Positions 1-6,256 of a DNA stretch of 9,632 nt are shown here, piece by piece. The stretch spans positions 1 through 9,632 of the forward strand of contig JACDHQ010000019.1 in the NCBI GenBank assembly GCA_013820975.1. The letters are read 5' to 3'. Under the pieces are notes generated by a model. That model saw only the letters and a list, made by a program, of their open reading frames with translations. It ran no database searches and was not told the origin of the DNA. This stretch comes from Gemmatimonadaceae bacterium. Lineage in GTDB: Bacteria; Gemmatimonadota; Gemmatimonadetes; Gemmatimonadales; Gemmatimonadaceae. Positions within the stretch are counted from its first letter, which is position 1. Every line of letters begins with the position of its first letter. Made by a program: the position numbers and the translations under genes.

Positions 1-408
1 GAGCGGCGCCTGCCACACGACGACCATCGCCTGGTCCTTCGACAGGGTGACGGAGGCGATGGCGTAGAGCAGCACGCCGGTCCACAACACCCGTGACCGG
101 CCGAGCCCCCGGCGTCCGGCGACGTAAGTGCGCGTGCCATCCACGAACCAGGCGAACGTGGCGAGCTTCGCAAGCTGGTACACGTAATAGACGATCCGCA
201 CGCTGATGTCGCCGTCGGCGACCGCGCCGCCAGCCATCGCAGGCAGCACGTTGTGGCGGGCGACGATCGCCGTGAGCGCCGCCGTCAGCGCAAGCCACGC
301 CGACGTCCACGCAGAGAAATACGCGCGCCGCAATACGAACCGCCGCAGCAGCACGAACAGGCCGGCGAGCACGAGCACGCCGCCCAGCTGAACAATCGTA
401 CTCACCAT
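1..408 (-). CDS. Partial polytopic membrane protein, N-terminal 136 residues (unrecognised)
   Basis: The frame is open from ATG at 408-406 to the left edge, 136 codons without a stop, so the C-terminal part is missing. The product starts MVSTIVQLGGVLVLAGLFV. By eye it has four hydrophobic segments, near residues 5-22, 33-51, 70-90 and 108-125, separated by short Arg-rich loops such as LRRFVLRRAYF (about 20-31) and AGRRGLGRSR (about 97-106). This is an integral inner-membrane protein; the Arg-rich loops are probably cytoplasmic by the positive-inside rule. I do not recognise the family. Such N-terminal bundles occur in front of sensor kinase or GGDEF modules, but nothing visible here proves that. 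There is no clear Shine-Dalgarno sequence before the ATG; the next codon is GTG and could also start. It is divergent from the PLP enzyme gene at 486, with 77 bp between the start codons. Confidence 0.72.
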   Translation of the reverse strand, partial: MVSTIVQLGGVLVLAGLFVLLRRFVLRRAYFSAWTSAWLALTAALTAIVARHNVLPAMAGGAVADGDISVRIVYYVYQLAKLATFAWFVDGTRTYVAGRRGLGRSRVLWTGVLLYAIASVTLSKDQAMVVVWQAPL

Positions 409-474
409 TGAATGCTCGACGACCCGGGCGGCAGAAACGGCACGCCAAACCCCCGGGGCGCCGACTGGCCCGCG

Positions 475-482
475 TACATTGG
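475..482 (+). promoter_or_regulatory. TAnnTTkG box before the D-TA gene (candidate -7/-10 element)
   Basis: The octamer TACATTGG ends 3 nt before the ATG at 486, and there is no purine-rich Shine-Dalgarno sequence in the leader. It fits TAnnTTkG, similar to the Bacteroidetes -7 box TAnnTTTG. A start site 5-7 nt downstream would fall at or next to the ATG and give a leaderless message. No recognisable -33/-35 element is visible upstream. Confidence 0.35.
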
Positions 483-485
483 GAC

Positions 486-1583
486 ATGTTCAGCCATCTC
501 GAGACTCCGGTGCCCCTGGTCGATCTCGACCGGGTGGAGCGCAACCTCGACCGGGCCGCAACCTACGCCCGGTCGCACGGCCTTGCCCTGCGGCCGCACG
601 TCAAGACGCACAAGAGCGCGCGAATCGCCGCCATGCAGGTAGAACGGGGCGCCGACGGGCTCACCTGCGCCACCCCACGTGAGGCCGAGGTGATGCAGGC
701 CGTCTCCGGCGACCTGCTGGTGGCCTATCCCCCGGTCGACCCGCACCGCGCCGACCGGCTCGCGGCCCTGGCGGCAGGCCGCGTGACCGTCGCGCTCGAC
801 TCCCTCCACGCCGTGGACACGATGGCGCGCGCGGCCGCAGGAGCGGGGCGCACGGTGCACGTGTACGTGGAAATGGACCTGGGCATGCGACGGGTGGGTG
901 TCGCGTCGGCGGCGGATGCGGTGGCCATCGCCCGGCGGGCCGCGGACGCACCGGCGCTGGAATTTGCGGGGCTCGCGTTCTACCCCGGGCACATCAGGCA
1001 GGGAGTTGGCGACCAGGACGCGGCGCTCGCCGTCGTCGCAGGCGAGGTCGAGCGGGCGGTAGAGGCATTCACGGCGGCCGGCCTCCGGCCTCCGGTCGTC
1101 AGCGGGGGCTCGACGCCGACGATCTGGCGCTCGCACGAGATGGGCCCGGTCACCGAGATCAGGCCGGGCACGTACGTCTACAACGACCGCACGACCGCCG
1201 TCATCGGGGCATGCAGCTGGGAGGAATGCGCGTTCACGGTGCTCGCGACTGTCGTGAGCACGGCGGTCCCGGGGCAGGCCGTGATCGACGCCGGTGTGAA
1301 GTCGATCGGCCGCGAGCCGGTGCGCGGCGCGCCCGGCGAGGGATTCGGCGCGCTGCTCGACCGGCCCGAAGTAACGGTGCGCGCGATGTCGGAGGAGCAC
1401 GGCATCCTCGATCTCTCGCACACCTCGTGGATTCCGCGGGTGGGCGAGCGTGTCCGCGTCGTCCCCAATCACGTGTGCGTCGCCGTCCACCTCTTCGACG
1501 AGATGATCGGGATCCGCGATGGCGAGGAGGTCGAGCGGTGGACGGTTGCCGCACGCGGCAGGAGTCCGGCCGGCGGATCCTGA
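486..1583 (+). CDS. D-TA family PLP-dependent enzyme (D-threonine aldolase / D-serine dehydratase-like)
   Basis: A 365-residue fold-type III PLP enzyme with an alanine-racemase-like N-terminal barrel and a C-terminal D-serine-dehydratase-like domain. Characterised relatives cleave D-threonine to glycine and acetaldehyde or deaminate D-serine; the real substrate here is unknown. Visible motifs: the opening ETPVPLVDLDRVERN (6-20), RPHVKTHKS with the Schiff-base lysine expected at K40, VSGGSTPT for PLP phosphate binding in the middle of the protein, SEEHG, and PNHVC near the end with H329 and C331, the pair that binds the divalent metal in this family. All key residues appear intact and the length is normal. 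I chose ATG 486 because homologues begin close to TPxxxxD; an upstream in-frame TTG at 408 would add 26 Arg/Pro-rich residues and overlap the divergent gene's start codon. No Shine-Dalgarno is visible. A cytoplasmic role in D-amino-acid catabolism is likely. Confidence 0.9.
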   Translation: MFSHLETPVPLVDLDRVERNLDRAATYARSHGLALRPHVKTHKSARIAAMQVERGADGLTCATPREAEVMQAVSGDLLVAYPPVDPHRADRLAALAAGRVTVALDSLHAVDTMARAAAGAGRTVHVYVEMDLGMRRVGVASAADAVAIARRAADAPALEFAGLAFYPGHIRQGVGDQDAALAVVAGEVERAVEAFTAAGLRPPVVSGGSTPTIWRSHEMGPVTEIRPGTYVYNDRTTAVIGACSWEECAFTVLATVVSTAVPGQAVIDAGVKSIGREPVRGAPGEGFGALLDRPEVTVRAMSEEHGILDLSHTSWIPRVGERVRVVPNHVCVAVHLFDEMIGIRDGEEVERWTVAARGRSPAGGS

Positions 1584-1674
1584 GGTCCCGACACCGCTGG
1601 GTCACCCTCCCCCCCGTACGGAGTGCAGGGTGCCATGGCCATGCCTGCAACCTACCCGCGGATAGATTTGCTTC
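1584..1674. other. Intergenic region before hslR with back-to-back TAnnTT boxes
   Basis: This 91-bp gap holds TAGATTTG on the plus strand (1663-1670) just before hslR. On the minus strand, a TAGGTTGC-AGGC-ATG segment (1654-1640) differs by one base in 17 from the start region of the outer-membrane protein gene at 5285-5269. No terminator-like hairpin with a T-tract follows the D-TA gene. Confidence 0.4.
1663..1670 (+). promoter_or_regulatory. TAnnTTTG box before hslR (candidate -7/-10 element)
   Basis: TAGATTTG matches the Bacteroidetes-type -7 consensus TAnnTTTG at every fixed position and ends 4 nt before the hslR ATG at 1675. The hslR leader has no Shine-Dalgarno sequence, so a leaderless transcript is the simplest reading. 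There is no obvious TTTG or TTGACA at the matching upstream distance. Confidence 0.45.
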
Positions 1675-2076
1675 ATGGCTTCCGACGACGGAAAGGTCCG
1701 CCTCGACAAGTGGCTGTGGGCAGCCCGGTTCTACAAGACCCGCTCGGCCGCCACCGAGGCAGTGGATGGCGGCAAGGTCGATGTGAATGGCGAGAGCGTG
1801 AAGCCGTCGAAGCTCGTGAGGCATGGCGACGTGGTCCGGGTGCGCTTGCCCCCCGTTGAGCACATCGTGACGGTGCGCGGCCTTGGCGAGCGGCGTGGAT
1901 CGGCGGCGGCGGCCCAGGCACTCTACGAGGAGACGGCGGAAAGCATCGCGGTGCGCGAACGCCTGCGCGAAACACTGCGAATGGCGCCGGCGGCGTTCGT
2001 CTACGAGGAGCGCGGGCGGCCCACGAAGAAGGACCGCCGCGACCTGCAGCGCTTCATCGATCGAAAGCGGCGGTAG
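1675..2076 (+). CDS. hslR: RNA-binding S4 domain protein, Hsp15 / HslR
   Basis: A 133-residue cytoplasmic protein of the Hsp15 family. Known members bind free 50S subunits that carry a stalled nascent chain with tRNA and help recycle them after heat or other translation stress. The S4 fold covers about residues 8-60, opening with the diagnostic RLDKWLWAARFYKTRS (9-24) and continuing through DGGKVDVNG and VRHGDVVRVR. The C-terminal part has the typical basic tail GRPTKKDRRDLQRF (114-127). Length and both motifs match the family. The ATG at 1675 lacks a Shine-Dalgarno sequence and sits directly behind a TAGATTTG box. The gene converges on the hydrolase gene; the last 23 bp of the two coding regions overlap. 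Confidence 0.95.
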   Translation: MASDDGKVRLDKWLWAARFYKTRSAATEAVDGGKVDVNGESVKPSKLVRHGDVVRVRLPPVEHIVTVRGLGERRGSAAAAQALYEETAESIAVRERLRETLRMAPAAFVYEERGRPTKKDRRDLQRFIDRKRR

Positions 2077-2740
2077 CAACCTGCAGCAGCGTGGGCCCGT
2101 CGATGCGGTGACCGCCCGCATGGCGATGCCCGGTGACCGCGAGCCCGTTCCGTTGCACCAGCTCGCGCTGCTCATCGAGCACGTCAGTCGTGGCAAGCGG
2201 ATCGTGGGCGCCGGTGACGACGTCGATGCGCAGGTGGCGCAAGGGATGGTCATCCGGCATCGGGAACAGGTCGGCCGGGATGCGCCCCGACCACAGGACG
2301 AGGTGCGCCGCGCGAGTCCGGCCATTCGCCAGCCACCGCGTCGCCGTCGCGACCCCCTGAGAGAACCCGATGACGTGCAGGCGTGGCCGATGCCCACCGG
2401 GTGGCGCGAGGACGGTGTCGCACACGGCGTCGAGGTACTCGACCTGGTCGGCGATCTCCGCCACGCGGTCCTCGCGCGTCATCCACGTCGCGCCGACGCG
2501 GGTGTGCGCACTGCCCGCCGTCGCCGGATGCTCGAGGTAGAAGCGCGAGAGCGCCTCCGGCGCGACGATCAATCTCGTTCCGTCGGCGAGCGGCGCGAGG
2601 TGACGGATGAAGCGCGCCGCGAGCTGCCCGTAGCCGTGCAGCGCGAGCCACACCTCGCGCGGATCGGGCACGTCGCCGCCGAGCGTGTGGTAGCGGGCCG
2701 TCCGGGCGACCCGCAGGTGGTGCTCCGCCGCCCCGGTCAG
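2054..2740 (-). CDS. Phospholipase/carboxylesterase-type alpha/beta hydrolase, probable CTG start
   Basis: A soluble serine hydrolase of 228 residues if translation starts at CTG 2740-2738. The substrate is unknown; relatives cleave carboxyl esters or thioesters. Seen: oxyanion-region LHGYGQLA, the nucleophile elbow GFSQG with S127, VTGAHDP with D180 as likely acid, and HAGGHRI with H211 as likely catalytic His. The first conventional start, GTG 2671, would remove the stretch AEHHLRVARTARYHTLG, although the family normally has an RTARYxTLG strand just before the LHGYG segment. An almost perfect Shine-Dalgarno sequence lies 4 nt before the CTG, which overlaps the stop of the LVIVD gene as CTGA. 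No signal peptide is visible, so it is probably cytoplasmic. It is the last gene of the three-gene operon and overlaps hslR at the 3' end. The function call is solid; the start codon is inferred. Confidence 0.85.
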   Translation of the reverse strand: MTGAAEHHLRVARTARYHTLGGDVPDPREVWLALHGYGQLAARFIRHLAPLADGTRLIVAPEALSRFYLEHPATAGSAHTRVGATWMTREDRVAEIADQVEYLDAVCDTVLAPPGGHRPRLHVIGFSQGVATATRWLANGRTRAAHLVLWSGRIPADLFPMPDDHPLRHLRIDVVTGAHDPLATTDVLDEQRELVQRNGLAVTGHRHAGGHRIDGPTLLQVATAAFDR

Positions 2741-4002
2741 CGGGTCACCGCCTTGAATTTCCAGAGGCCATGGCGCATGTCGGATGCGTAGATGGCGTCG
2801 GCGAGCGGGAACCCGCTCCCCTGTACGCCCCAGATGTACGCCCCGCCGCCGGTGAGCGCGACCGCGCGCTCGCGCCCCATCAGCCGAAGGTCGCAGGGTC
2901 CCACCGGATGGCGCTGCGCTGCCGTGCAGCCGCCGAGGTCACCGCGAACGTCGAGGACACGCACGCCGCCGTTGTAGAACGCCGCATAGAGGTAGCCGCG
3001 TGCCTCGTCCATCCAGAAGTTGTGTGCCCCGGCGCCGTCCACGCGATAGATCGCCACCTCGCGCGGTGCGGCGATGTCGCTGATGTCGATCACGTGCAGG
3101 TCACCGGCCGAGGACACGCCGATGATCCCTCCCTGCTCCTCGCCGACGAAGAGGTAGCGGGCTCGTGTCGTCGCCGACGACACGGTGGGATCATGAAACC
3201 ACCATACGTTGTGCGCATTGCCGCCCAGGGTGGCCGCGCGGCTGATCAGCACCGGTGCGGTGACGCTGCCGCCACGCCCGCCGCCGCCGATGTCCCAGAT
3301 GCCGACGCCGGCATCCCAGTCGGCGACGAAGGCGCGGCCGTCGCGCACGAACACATCATGGATGTAGTTGGCGGCGGCGATCATCCCCACCACGCGGGGT
3401 GCCGTTGGCACCGAGACGTCGATGATGCTGACGCCGCGTGCAGCCGACGTCGCCTGTGCAAAGACATACTGCGTACCGGCCACGCGCGCGAACTTCGCCG
3501 TGTGAATTCCAGGGCTCCCAACCCCCGGAACGACATACAGCGTGAGCAGCCGCGGCTTCGTGGGTCCCGACAACTCGTAGATGGCGAGCGTGCCCGCAGT
3601 TTCCGTGGACACCACCATCAGCGCGCCGTCGTCGGAAATGGAGATGTCGCTCGTGCGCGCCACCTCGCCGGGAATGGCGAGCGTGTCCACCAGGACCGGC
3701 GTGTTGCCGGTCACGTCCCAGATGTTGACGTAGTTGCCGCGGTTGATCGTGCTCGATGCGTACGTCGTCGTATACGCACGCGCGCCGTGCACCGCCACTT
3801 CGGCCGTCCACGGCCCGCGCACGGCGACGCCGCAGCCGAGCACCTCCAGCGACTGCTGCGCACTGGTGAATGGACAGCGCACCGAGTCGGATCTGATGAC
3901 GACCGGCGTCGTGTCGATTCCCGTCGGCGCTGGCGGATCGCCGCACGCGGCGAGCGCGGCGACCACAAGGCAGGCGAGCGATCGGAGCAACGAGGTGGGC
4001 AT
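2737..4002 (-). CDS. LVIVD repeat beta-propeller lipoprotein
   Basis: A 421-residue secreted protein. The N-terminus MPTSLLRSLACLVVAALAAC is a lipoprotein signal peptide with lipobox LAAC and lipidated Cys20, so the mature protein is probably membrane-anchored and exposed to the periplasm or the cell surface. The rest is a series of propeller blades with LVIVD-like strands: YVNIWDVTG, GTLAIYELSG, GVSIIDVSVPTAPR, VGIWDIG, DLHVIDISDIAAPREV and GVRVLDVRG. These alternate with HDVFVRDGRAFVAD, AHNVWWF and AHNFWMDEARGYLYAAF. It closes with RHGLWKF. LVIVD proteins are poorly characterised; binding or scaffolding at the cell surface is the usual guess. The start at 4002 is set by the signal peptide; the frame stays open further upstream but only inside the preceding gene. 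Its ATG shares one base with the upstream TGA (TGATG), and no separate Shine-Dalgarno is seen, so translation is probably coupled. Confidence 0.9.
   Translation of the reverse strand: MPTSLLRSLACLVVAALAACGDPPAPTGIDTTPVVIRSDSVRCPFTSAQQSLEVLGCGVAVRGPWTAEVAVHGARAYTTTYASSTINRGNYVNIWDVTGNTPVLVDTLAIPGEVARTSDISISDDGALMVVSTETAGTLAIYELSGPTKPRLLTLYVVPGVGSPGIHTAKFARVAGTQYVFAQATSAARGVSIIDVSVPTAPRVVGMIAAANYIHDVFVRDGRAFVADWDAGVGIWDIGGGGRGGSVTAPVLISRAATLGGNAHNVWWFHDPTVSSATTRARYLFVGEEQGGIIGVSSAGDLHVIDISDIAAPREVAIYRVDGAGAHNFWMDEARGYLYAAFYNGGVRVLDVRGDLGGCTAAQRHPVGPCDLRLMGRERAVALTGGGAYIWGVQGSGFPLADAIYASDMRHGLWKFKAVTR
2745..2754 (-). promoter_or_regulatory. Ribosome binding site for the hydrolase CTG start
   Basis: On the minus strand the bases read AAGGCGGTGA, nine of ten matching the ideal anti-16S sequence AAGGAGGTGA. 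CCCG then separates it from CTG at 2740. It lies inside the last codons of the LVIVD gene, so re-initiation by the same ribosomes is likely. Confidence 0.55.
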
Positions 4003-5273
4003 CAGTGGCCGGCGTGAGGTGTGGTCGCGGCAACGCCGTAGCGGCCCATGCGGCCGTGCCACGCGCCCGCAGAAAGGCGAACCCCCGCAGACAGCATCGC
4101 CAGCGCGCGAGCGCCATAGAATGCGTCCGGGTCGAAGAGGATACCGGCGCGGAGGGCGACGCGGGAGACCGCGACCTCGACGAAGGGCGCGGCCCTGAGT
4201 CCCCACCACGTTCCAACCTCGTGCGAGGCGCCGGCCGTCACAGTCGTCCACCGCGTCACCGCCAGCTGGTGCGGGTCCCCGGTGCTCGGGGGCGTCCGGA
4301 AGGGATCCTCCAGTCGCTCCTCCTCATGGCGGGCGGTCTGCTCGAGCCGCAGCGCGACGCGGCTCCGCGCCCACCCATATGCCGCCTCGGCGAGCGCCGA
4401 GCCGTAGGAGGCGCCGCGGCGACCATCGTCCACGTCCGTCGTCCCCGCCCACTCGGCGAGTCCGTACAGCCGTCCACGCTCGACCCTGGCCGCCGCGTGC
4501 CACTTGCGCGCGTCCACGCCAAAGCCGCCCCGGACTTCGGGCGATTCCACGGAGGCATGGCTCGCTGAGAGCTCCACCCCAGTGACGGGATAGAACGTCA
4601 GGCGTGCCGCCCACGAGTCGCCGAAGCGGTGCATCGAGGGAAGGTCACTGGAGTTGGCCGGCTCGTCGCCGTTGAAGACGCTCACCTCCACGCCGACGAT
4701 CGAGAGCCGCGCGGCACCGGTGACCATCGCGCGCTCGAGCACCTGCGCCAGGTGGTGGTTCACCGGATACTTCACGAATGGGCGCACCATCGGGTCGTCG
4801 CTTCCGAACGACGCAAAGCCGCGTCCTGCCGACAGCGAGAGCTGGTGCCGGCTCGCCGGCCTGGTTCGCACCGTTCCTACAACCTCGTGCAGGTACGCAT
4901 GCGGGTGGCGCCGGTCCACATACCCCTCGCCGTACGTACCCGTCGTCAGCTCGCCACGCTGGAGCGTGAGCCCCTCGAGGTTGACCATCGCCATCCCCTC
5001 GACCCGCCCTCCAGCCGCCGTTGCGGTCGCCATCAGCGCCGGTTGGCTGAGGTACCCCTCGGTGAGGTGCTGGCGGGCCGCAGTCGGTGTTGCGCGGGTC
5101 ACCAGCGGAATGCCATGCGCCGCCAGGCCGACCTGTCCGGCTCGGGCCGGCTCAGCCGGCACGTGCCCCTCATGCTGGGCGGACAGCCCGGTGGGAGCGA
5201 GCGCAAGCACCAGCCAAAGGGCGCGACAGGCTATCCAGTTGAAACAAAAGGAGATGCGTGCCTCGTGAGCCAT
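4002..5273 (-). CDS. Predicted outer-membrane beta-barrel-type protein with terminal HxxH motifs
   Basis: A 423-residue exported protein. Residues 1-32 form a signal peptide with hydrophobic core LWLVLALAPTGLS and probable cleavage after LSA; the mature protein would begin QHEGH. The body has many alternating strands typical of a barrel (RHQLSLSAGRG, ARLTFYPVTGVELSASHASV, RVALRLEQTARHE, SRVALRAGILFD). Striking motifs are DRRHPHAYLHE (121-131) and GFASFGSDDPMVRPFVKYP, followed by NHHLAQVLER. I recall similar blocks in uncharacterised proteins, but no assigned function. The last four residues are HAGH, so HxxH occurs at both ends of the mature chain. The protein does not end in Phe, as many classical barrels do. 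It is the first gene of the operon. The ATG has no strong Shine-Dalgarno and follows a TAAGTTGC box. A metal-linked envelope role is inference; a generic porin-like protein is the alternative. Confidence 0.78.
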   Translation of the reverse strand: MAHEARISFCFNWIACRALWLVLALAPTGLSAQHEGHVPAEPARAGQVGLAAHGIPLVTRATPTAARQHLTEGYLSQPALMATATAAGGRVEGMAMVNLEGLTLQRGELTTGTYGEGYVDRRHPHAYLHEVVGTVRTRPASRHQLSLSAGRGFASFGSDDPMVRPFVKYPVNHHLAQVLERAMVTGAARLSIVGVEVSVFNGDEPANSSDLPSMHRFGDSWAARLTFYPVTGVELSASHASVESPEVRGGFGVDARKWHAAARVERGRLYGLAEWAGTTDVDDGRRGASYGSALAEAAYGWARSRVALRLEQTARHEEERLEDPFRTPPSTGDPHQLAVTRWTTVTAGASHEVGTWWGLRAAPFVEVAVSRVALRAGILFDPDAFYGARALAMLSAGVRLSAGAWHGRMGRYGVAATTPHAGH

Positions 5274-5277
5274 GCCT

Positions 5278-5285
5278 GCAACTTA
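5278..5285 (-). promoter_or_regulatory. TAnnTT box before the outer-membrane protein operon
   Basis: On the minus strand TAAGTTGC ends 4 nt before ATG 5273, the same geometry as the TAGATTTG box before hslR. The intervening AGGC is only a weak Shine-Dalgarno match. It would serve as the -7/-10 element of the three-gene operon. Confidence 0.35.
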
Positions 5286-5349
5286 GTGACAGAATCCGGA
5301 CTTCCACCCCTCACCCGGAACCCACATATTCGCCGTCCGAGCCACCTGT

Positions 5350-5354
5350 GGAGG
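5350..5354 (+). promoter_or_regulatory. Ribosome binding site of the histidine kinase gene
   Basis: GGAGG followed by CCTT and then GTG at 5359. This clear Shine-Dalgarno decides for the GTG start; there is no in-frame ATG before residue 65. Confidence 0.7.
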
Positions 5355-5358
5355 CCTT

Positions 5359-6246
5359 GTGGGCCACTCGCAATTCGACACGAACACTCCCGCCGATTTC
5401 GGGCAGCACCTCGTTCCGCCGAAGCTGGCGGCCGACGCCGCCCACAGCGAGACAGTACGATCCCTGCGCGACGAGTTGCGTGCCCTCTCGGCGGAACTCG
5501 ACCTCGAGCGACGCCAGCGCGCGGCGGCCGAACGGACGAATCGCGCACGGATGGACCTCGTCGCCAGGATCAGTCACGACATCCGCACGCCGCTCCATGC
5601 AATCGCCGGCTACACCGACCTGCTCCTCTCCGGTGTTCGCGGGCCGCTCAATGCGGAGCAGGCGAACGACGTCGAGCGCATCCAGCAGAGCGAGCGCCAC
5701 CTCGTGTCGCTCGTCGGCACGATCCTAGACTACGCGAAGCTCGAAGTGGGAGAGATGCGGTTCGTGCTCGAGGAAGTGCCGGTGGTGCAGCTGCTCGAAG
5801 CAGGCGAGGTGATGATCGCTCCGCAGCTCGCGGCGCGCGAGCTCACGCTCGAGGTGCTGCCGGCGTCGCGCCAGCTCCGCGTCCTCGCCGATGCCGACAA
5901 GGTCCGCCGCATCCTCGTGAACCTGCTCACCAACGCCGTGAAGTTCACCCCACCGGGCGAGCGTATCCTCCTCTCGGCCGCCGCCGACGGCGCGGGCATC
6001 GCCATTCGCGTCACCGACTTCGGCCCCGGCATCCCCGCCGAGGTGTTGCCGGCGATCTTCGAGCCCTATGTACAGCTCGCCCCGAATGCCAGCGGCGCGA
6101 CAGGGCTGGGACTCGCCATTGCGCGCGACCTCGCACTCGGGATGGGAGGCGACGTCACGGTCACGAGCACCGTGGACATGGGCAGCTCGTTCGTGCTGCA
6201 CCTGCCTTCGCCGCCGGGCACGCCGCGGGCACCATTCGCCGACTAG
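5359..6246 (+). CDS. Soluble sensor histidine kinase (HisKA-HATPase_c)
   Basis: A 295-residue cytoplasmic kinase that should autophosphorylate and pass phosphate to a response regulator. It has no transmembrane segment and no recognisable PAS, GAF or receiver domain. Residues 30-66 look like a charged helical or coiled-coil lead-in (SLRDELRALSAELDLERRQR). The HisKA motif SHDIRTPLHAI carries phospho-acceptor H73. The ATPase domain shows the N box NLLTNAVKF (188-196), the G1 box DFGPG (220-224), the F box FEPY (234-237) and the G2 box GLGLA (249-253). All catalytic boxes are intact. Input must come from the short N-terminus or a partner protein. sua5 starts 10 bp after the stop. The receiver protein at 7421 is the nearest candidate partner. 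It is divergent from the outer-membrane operon, with 85 bp between start codons. Confidence 0.93.
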   Translation: MGHSQFDTNTPADFGQHLVPPKLAADAAHSETVRSLRDELRALSAELDLERRQRAAAERTNRARMDLVARISHDIRTPLHAIAGYTDLLLSGVRGPLNAEQANDVERIQQSERHLVSLVGTILDYAKLEVGEMRFVLEEVPVVQLLEAGEVMIAPQLAARELTLEVLPASRQLRVLADADKVRRILVNLLTNAVKFTPPGERILLSAAADGAGIAIRVTDFGPGIPAEVLPAIFEPYVQLAPNASGATGLGLAIARDLALGMGGDVTVTSTVDMGSSFVLHLPSPPGTPRAPFAD

Positions 6247-6251
6247 TTTCG
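6244..6251 (+). promoter_or_regulatory. TAnnTT box before sua5 (weak candidate)
   Basis: TAGTTTCG ends 5 nt before the sua5 ATG at 6257, and sua5 has only GACGGG in place of a Shine-Dalgarno. The first three bases are the stop codon of the histidine kinase gene, so this match may be accidental. If real, sua5 has its own start site besides readthrough from the kinase. Confidence 0.22.
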
Positions 6252-6256
6252 ACGGG

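Noticed and set aside
402..1490. Long open frame on the minus strand across the D-TA gene
   Set aside because: Arg/His/Gly-rich low-quality translation without any family motif; it is the antisense shadow of a GC-rich gene with a confident product.
1234..2397. Long minus-strand frame spanning the D-TA end, hslR and part of the hydrolase
   Set aside because: It crosses three confident genes in the wrong frame and is very Arg/Ser-rich with no domain.
2770..4017. 415-codon plus-strand frame opposite the LVIVD gene
   Set aside because: Antisense to a gene with a lipobox and clear propeller repeats; its own translation is Arg/His/Asp-rich and featureless.
4003..4251. Upstream extension of the LVIVD frame to 4251
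   Set aside because: It would put 83 Arg-rich residues in front of a lipoprotein signal peptide and lies inside the preceding gene.
5286..5330. GTGACA and CATATT as a sigma-70 promoter for the histidine kinase
   Set aside because: The two hexamers are 33 bp apart, far too distant.
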